This document shows positions 6,418-9,906 of a stretch of 9,906 bases of DNA, in pieces. The DNA is from Candidatus Colwellbacteria bacterium GWA2_46_10 (GTDB lineage Bacteria; Patescibacteriota; Minisyncoccia; UBA6257; Colwellbacteraceae), in assembly GCA_001817635.1 (NCBI GenBank), contig MHIS01000003.1, positions 1-9,906 of the forward strand, in the 5' to 3' direction. Both the position numbers and the translations under genes were made by a program. How positions within the stretch are numbered: the stretch's first letter is position 1; each line of letters opens with the position of its first letter. The notes beneath the pieces are model-generated. The model was not told the origin of the DNA and did no database searches. It was given only the letters and a program-made list of their open reading frames with translations.

Positions 6418-6831
6418 CTATGACTTTTTAACAAACCTCGTCTTGAAAGGCAACTTGTGTTTGGCTCTATCAAAAGCGATCCTAGCCTTATCTTCAGAGA
6501 TACCGTCGAGCTCAAAAATGACTCTGCCAGGCTTTACCGGAAAAACATAGTGATCCACGGCCCCTTTCCCTCCTCCCATGGTCATCTCGGGCGGCTTAGC
6601 CGTTACCGGCTTATCCGGGAAGATCCTGATCCACATCCTGCCTTCACGCTTAAGGAAGTGGGTGATGGCACGACGGGCAGCTTCGATCTGCCTGGAGTTG
6701 AGCCAGGAGAGGCCGAGGGATTGCAATCCATATTCGCCAAAAGAAACCTCCGTGCCTCGAGTTTCACTGGTACGCTTGCGGCTGCGACCCTTGTGCCACT
6801 TGCGATGTTTAACTTTCTTGGGCATTAACAT
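6418..6831 (-). CDS. rplP: 50S ribosomal protein L16 (uL16)
   Basis: L16 is a late-assembling protein near the A-site and the base of the central protuberance. The 137-residue protein has the typical start MLMPKKVKHRKWHKGRSRKR, then SFGEYGLQSLGLSWLNSRQI, EAARRAITHFLKREGRMWIR, IFPDKPVTAKPPEMTMGGGK and GAVDHYVFPVKPGRVIFELD. Length and motif order are normal for bacteria. The first ATG at 6831 is chosen because MLxPKRVKxRK is the common N-terminus; a second ATG at 6825 would remove two residues. The gene starts two bases after the rpsC TAG, without a clear Shine-Dalgarno sequence. Confidence 0.98.
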   Translation of the reverse strand: MLMPKKVKHRKWHKGRSRKRTSETRGTEVSFGEYGLQSLGLSWLNSRQIEAARRAITHFLKREGRMWIRIFPDKPVTAKPPEMTMGGGKGAVDHYVFPVKPGRVIFELDGISEDKARIAFDRAKHKLPFKTRFVKKS

Positions 6832-6833
6832 GG

Positions 6834-7484
6834 CTATTTATCGTTCTTGTTGAAAATTTCGCCCTTATATAACCATACCTTGATCCCGATCGAGCCATAC
6901 GTGGTGACTGCAACGGTTTCTCCGTAATCGATGTTGGCACGGATAGTCGTCAAAGGCAGCTTGCCCTTCTTGAGCTCTTCGGTGCGGGCAATTTCTGCGC
7001 CATTCAACCTTCCGGCCAGTTTGATCTTGATGCCCTGTACTTCCCGGTTTTGCATGGCAACATCAATATGCCTTTTCATCACCCTGCGGTAGCGCATACG
7101 CTTTTCTAAGTCAAAGGCAACGTTCTGGGCCATCACGGAGGCAGATACCTCTGTGCGCTTCACTTCTTCTACGTTCAAGTTAATGGGTGCCGTTATTCCC
7201 ACCTTCTTTTGGATAGCCTTGGAGAGATCTTCAATGCCTTTGCCTCCTCGGCCAATGACAATACCGGGACGAGAAGCACGGATAATAACCTTGTACTGTC
7301 CGGGGGTGCGCTCGATCTCAACCTTATCTATGCCCGCTTTGGTAATAGTCTTGTCGATGATCTTTCTAATAGCCTCGTCTTCTTTGAGGTATTTCCTGAA
7401 GTTCCCGGCTGGAGGCATCCAACGAGAGATCCAATCCTTGTTGATACCGAGCCTATATGAAATTGGGTGAACTTTTCTAGCCAT
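6834..7484 (-). CDS. rpsC: 30S ribosomal protein S3 (uS3)
   Basis: S3 lines the mRNA entry tunnel in the 30S head, with S4 and S5, and takes part in mRNA unwinding. The 216-residue protein starts MARKVHPISYRLGI, as usual. A type II KH domain (about 40-110) carries the GXXG loop as G78-R-G-G81 in RPGIVIGRGGKGIE. The C-terminal domain shows RYRRVMKRHIDVAMQN, GIKIKLAGRLNGAEIARTE, KGKLPLTTIRANIDYGETVA and TTYGSIGIKVWLYKGEI. Length is close to the usual 210-230. The ATG lies three bases after the rplV TAG. Confidence 0.98.
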   Translation of the reverse strand: MARKVHPISYRLGINKDWISRWMPPAGNFRKYLKEDEAIRKIIDKTITKAGIDKVEIERTPGQYKVIIRASRPGIVIGRGGKGIEDLSKAIQKKVGITAPINLNVEEVKRTEVSASVMAQNVAFDLEKRMRYRRVMKRHIDVAMQNREVQGIKIKLAGRLNGAEIARTEELKKGKLPLTTIRANIDYGETVAVTTYGSIGIKVWLYKGEIFNKNDK

Positions 7485-7487
7485 ATT

Positions 7488-8015
7488 CTATATTGATTTT
7501 CTTTGGAAGAATTTCTTGACGAACCCTCCCTTTTTCTCCGGTTTGGGCTTTTCTTCCGTTTCCCTAAACTGAGGCTTCTCTTTCCCCTTAGCTGCCGCCT
7601 TCTCTTTTACCTCCTTCTTAACCTTCTTCACCTTTTGAGGAAGGACGTAAGCCGGACCCTTCAGATCTGGAGATTCTTGGATAGTCAGGTATACGTGGCT
7701 TTGCTTGTGCTCTACTAATCCCGCCATACCTCTGGATTTCGCCTTCATTCTTCTCAAAACTCTCCCTTTATCCACCGTGAGGTTTTGCACCACCAACTTA
7801 CCCAAATCCAGATTCTTGGCCCTGGCGTTTGTAACCGCCGAGTGGATCAACTTCTCAATGGGACCGCTGCTACGGTTAGGTAGCGCTTGAAGCAAGGCAA
7901 TAGCGGAAACCACGGGCTGTCCTTTTACGAGATCGGCAACCAAGCGTACCTTGCGAGGCGCTATATTGAGGTTTGCTATTGAAGCTGTCGCTATTTTGTC
8001 TTGCTTGTTGGCCAT
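7488..8015 (-). CDS. rplV: 50S ribosomal protein L22 (uL22) with lysine-rich C-terminal tail
   Basis: L22 sits at the tunnel exit and sends a beta hairpin into the tunnel. The 175-residue protein is longer than the usual 110-120. The core (about 8-114) is typical, with NIAPRKVRLVADLVKG (17-32), LIHSAVTNARAKNLDLGKLV (56-75) and SHVYLTI (106-112). The hairpin tip region reads MKAKSRGMAGLVEHKQSH (90-107), with fewer arginines than the usual GRADRILKR-like sequence. Residues 115-175 form an added tail rich in K, E and P, probably disordered, ending in GGFVKKFFQRKSI. The ATG lies three bases after the rpsS TAG, with AGGAT just upstream. The tail's function is unknown; binding rRNA or membrane at the tunnel exit is a guess. 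Confidence 0.95.
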   Translation of the reverse strand: MANKQDKIATASIANLNIAPRKVRLVADLVKGQPVVSAIALLQALPNRSSGPIEKLIHSAVTNARAKNLDLGKLVVQNLTVDKGRVLRRMKAKSRGMAGLVEHKQSHVYLTIQESPDLKGPAYVLPQKVKKVKKEVKEKAAAKGKEKPQFRETEEKPKPEKKGGFVKKFFQRKSI

Positions 8016-8018
8016 ATC

Positions 8019-8321
8019 CTATTTCTTTTCTGTCTCCACGGCTTTTTGTTCCAACTCCTTTTGGATCTTACCTCCGTGGCGGGTGAACTTACGGGTTAGC
8101 GAGAACTCTCCAAATTTGTGTCCTACCATATCTTCGGTGACGGTGACTTCTACAAAGTCCCTGCCGTTATGCACCCCAAAAACATATCCCACCATCTCCG
8201 GGGCGATCGAAGAGGCTCTAGACCACATCTTAATTACCTCCTTGCTACCGGAAGGAAGACGCTTCATCTTCTCAAACAGTTTTGGATCTACGTATGGACC
8301 CTTTTTAGAACTTCTACCCAT
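8019..8321 (-). CDS. rpsS: 30S ribosomal protein S19 (uS19)
   Basis: S19 is in the 30S head, pairs with S13 and contacts A-site tRNA and the L5 side of a subunit bridge. The 100-residue protein starts MGRSSKKGPYVDPKLFEKM and shows IKMWSRASSIAPEMVGYVFG, VHNGRDFVEVTVTEDMVGHK and FGEFSLTRKFTRHGG. Length is slightly above the usual 90-93, because of a charged end (KIQKELEQKAVETEKK). The ATG lies two bases after the rplB stop, with no Shine-Dalgarno sequence. Confidence 0.98.
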   Translation of the reverse strand: MGRSSKKGPYVDPKLFEKMKRLPSGSKEVIKMWSRASSIAPEMVGYVFGVHNGRDFVEVTVTEDMVGHKFGEFSLTRKFTRHGGKIQKELEQKAVETEKK

Positions 8322-8323
8322 GG

Positions 8324-9169
8324 TTATTTGTTATTTTTATTCCTTCTGCTTACTCTCCTTGAAACTATCAATTTATTTGACCACTTCTTGGGTTTACGCG
8401 TCTTGCGGCCACCGGTTATGTTACCCCACTTGTCCTTAGGACGCTTGGTACCCCGAGGCTGTTTTCCCTCTCCACCACCATATTTGTGATCTCTTGGGTT
8501 CATGGCGGTACCGCGTACCGTGGGACGCACACCCATTCTGCGTTTTCTCCCGGCGTTGCCGATAACGGTCAGGTTATGCTCAGGATTTGAAACCTGCCCC
8601 AAAGTGGCGAAACCCAGGGAGGGCATCTTCCTTACTTCCCCGGATGGCATCTTAACTTGAGTATATGCGCCGTCGTGCCCTAAAACTTGAGCGGCGCTCC
8701 CGGCGCTGCGGATGATTATCCCTCCTCCACCCGGTCTTGTTTCCAAATTGTGTACCTCGTATCCGGCAGGGATCTTGCCCAAAGGCATGCGGTTACCCGC
8801 CTTCAGGGGGCTTTTGGCCGAGGAGATAACGTTGTCCCCTACTTTGGCCTTACTGTGGGCTAGATGATATTGCCTTTCTCCGTCTTTATATACAACCCTC
8901 GCAATGAAGGCGCTCCTGTATGGATCGTACTCCAATGCCTCAATACGGCCAGGAATATCAAGCTTCTTTTGGTTGAAATCTACCATTCGGTATGTCTGCT
9001 TTACCCCAGAGCCTTGGTGGCGGACGGTAATGCGACCCCGATTATTCCTCCCGGCATGCTTTTTCATACCCTTAAGGGCGGATTTCATAGGCGCTATCTT
9101 ACTCAAACCAGAGTACTCTACGGTTGTCATATTGCGCCTGCTTTGCGTATATCCTTTGTACTTTTTCAT
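8324..9169 (-). CDS. rplB: 50S ribosomal protein L2 (uL2)
   Basis: L2 is needed for joining of the subunits and lies near the peptidyl transferase centre. The 281-residue protein is of normal length. The RNA-binding part shows GRNNRGRITVRHQGSG (40-55) and DIPGRIEALEYDPYRSAFIA (71-90). The C-terminal part shows LETRPGGGGIIIRSAGSAAQ (142-161), GRKRRMGVRPTVRGTAMNP (207-225) and RDHKYGGGEG (226-235). The catalytic-centre-proximal histidine (E. coli H229) is kept as H228, but the usual DHPHGGGEG reads DHKYGGGEG, so the second histidine is a tyrosine (Y230). The ATG overlaps the rplW stop as TAATG. Confidence 0.98.
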   Translation of the reverse strand: MKKYKGYTQSRRNMTTVEYSGLSKIAPMKSALKGMKKHAGRNNRGRITVRHQGSGVKQTYRMVDFNQKKLDIPGRIEALEYDPYRSAFIARVVYKDGERQYHLAHSKAKVGDNVISSAKSPLKAGNRMPLGKIPAGYEVHNLETRPGGGGIIIRSAGSAAQVLGHDGAYTQVKMPSGEVRKMPSLGFATLGQVSNPEHNLTVIGNAGRKRRMGVRPTVRGTAMNPRDHKYGGGEGKQPRGTKRPKDKWGNITGGRKTRKPKKWSNKLIVSRRVSRRNKNNK

Positions 9170-9423
9170 TAGTGTGGAATTACATCTATGGTCTCACCTG
9201 CTTTGATGGTGACAATGGCCTTCTTGTACTCGTTGGCCTTTTTCTTGTTCCTTACCACATTCACATCCATTACATGCACTTTGTATATGCTCTCAATAGC
9301 CTCCTTGATCTGATTCTTGTTGGCCCCCGAATGGGTCAAGAAGATGTATTTGTTAATACCCCCGAGGTCGGTTCCTTTCTCACTAATGAGGGGTTGTTTA
9401 ATTATCTTACTTTTTAGATCCAT
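9169..9423 (-). CDS. rplW: 50S ribosomal protein L23 (uL23), short tunnel loop
   Basis: L23 is the docking site at the tunnel exit for trigger factor, SRP and the Sec translocon. The 84-residue protein is short (usually about 95-100). It has PLISEKG (11-17), where E15 matches the trigger-factor contact of E. coli L23, then NQIKEAIESIYKVHVMDVNV and YKKAIVTIKAGETIDVI. Between VNVV and YKKA only about nine residues remain, roughly eight fewer than in E. coli, so the loop that normally reaches into the tunnel is reduced. The frame is open upstream to 9489, but that region is rplD; the ATG at 9423 gives the family N-terminus. It overlaps the end of rplD by 17 bases. Confidence 0.96.
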   Translation of the reverse strand: MDLKSKIIKQPLISEKGTDLGGINKYIFLTHSGANKNQIKEAIESIYKVHVMDVNVVRNKKKANEYKKAIVTIKAGETIDVIPH

Positions 9424-9906
9424 AATGCTGTTCAATTGTTTCCAAGGCACCTTGTTCGATAATGACATTCTTGTATCGCAAAAGGTCATATACGTTCAAA
9501 GCTCTGGGGTCCGTCACCTTCACCTTTTCTATATTCCCGCTCGCCGCAAAGATAGCCTTGTTCTCGGGAGAGACAATGATCAAAGCGTTTTGCCTTGGAG
9601 AGAGAACTTTCAAGGCGTCTCTTAAAAGTTTGGTCTTGGGCTCCGTTATACCCAAAGAATCAACTACCTTGATTTCTCCTTCAGCCAGCCTCTTGGAGAA
9701 AATCGCGAACATCGCGCCCTGGCGCATCTTCTGAGAGATATGCAAACTGTATATCTTCTCCTTATTTGGTCCATGAGCTCTTCCTCCCCCAACCCACAAA
9801 GGAGATCTAATAGATCCGTGTCTTGCACGTCCTGTACCCTTTTGCCTCCAAGGTTTTCTTCCTCCACCACGTACCTCTCCCCTGTCTTTGGCGTGAGCAA
9901 TTCTTT
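9407..9906 (-). CDS. rplD: 50S ribosomal protein L4 (uL4), 5' end missing
   Basis: L4 lines the peptide tunnel with a long loop and, in some bacteria, represses its own S10 operon. About 165 C-terminal residues lie in the window and the frame continues past position 9906. The first visible residues match the tunnel loop: HAKDRGEVRGGGRKPWRQKG, then TGRARHGSIRSPLWVGGGRA and HGPNKEKIY. The globular part continues with the helix QKMRQGAMFAIFSKRLAEGE, KVTDPRALNVYDLLRYKNVI and the end ETIEQHYGSKK. An apparent start in the middle (9799) is only an internal TTG and should not be used. rplC (L3) would be expected upstream, outside the window. The stop overlaps the rplW start. Confidence 0.97.
   Translation of the reverse strand, partial: RIAHAKDRGEVRGGGRKPWRQKGTGRARHGSIRSPLWVGGGRAHGPNKEKIYSLHISQKMRQGAMFAIFSKRLAEGEIKVVDSLGITEPKTKLLRDALKVLSPRQNALIIVSPENKAIFAASGNIEKVKVTDPRALNVYDLLRYKNVIIEQGALETIEQHYGSKK

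Noticed and set aside
7951..8489. Plus-strand open frames opposite rplV, rpsS and rplB
   Set aside because: They cross several conserved minus-strand genes and their gene boundaries; composition is that of complementary strand reading.
9424..9489. Longer N-terminus for L23 starting at 9489
   Set aside because: The extra 22 residues overlap the conserved end of rplD and do not match L23.
9664..9900. Minus-strand open frame of 78 codons in another frame at the right edge
   Set aside because: It overlaps the L4 frame, which carries the conserved tunnel-loop motif through the same bases.
1..9906. A novel defence, mobile or biosynthetic system
   Set aside because: Every stretch is accounted for by known housekeeping genes in conserved order, with no unexplained gene, repeat array or gap large enough to hold one.

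Overview
The window is one continuous, single-strand block of the bacterial S10-spc ribosomal protein cluster. Every real gene is on the minus strand, so transcription runs from position 9906 towards position 1. The order in that direction is rplD (5' end missing), rplW, rplB, rpsS, rplV, rpsC, rplP, rpmC, rpsQ, rplN, rplX, rplE, rpsN (zinc type), rpsH, rplF, rplR, rpsE, rplO, secY, adk and map (3' end missing). No stretch above about 40 bases lacks a gene. I see no tRNA, rRNA, mobile element, CRISPR array or convincing promoter or terminator.

The organism is a bacterium, most likely of the Candidate Phyla Radiation (Patescibacteria). The main reason is that rpmD (L30) is absent: rpsE and rplO overlap by one base where L30 normally sits, and loss of L30 is a known CPR trait. 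The very compact layout, the four-cysteine S14 and several shortened ribosomal proteins fit this. The genetic code looks standard, because TGA acts as a normal stop in rpsQ and rplO, so this is not a UGA-glycine lineage. I cannot assign a class; Microgenomates or a WWE3-like group is only a guess.

Layout: 4324-9906 carries the S10 part and the first half of spc (L4 to S8); 2547-4204 carries L6, L18, S5 and L15; 1-2550 carries the translocon subunit SecY, an adenylate kinase and methionine aminopeptidase. The genes build both ribosomal subunits, provide the channel for exported proteins, supply nucleotide balance, and trim the N-terminus of new proteins. Junctions run from a 19-base overlap to an 8-base gap, with few Shine-Dalgarno sequences, which points to translational coupling. 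The one exception is a 40-base gap before adk that can form an RNA hairpin reaching into the adk start codon.

There is no novel multi-gene system here. The points of interest are changes within familiar proteins: an L15 that lacks its C-terminal domain, an L5 without its usual N-terminal helix, altered L22 and L23 exit-tunnel loops, a lysine-rich tail on L22, an adenylate kinase with an altered AMP-site motif, and the secY-adk hairpin.
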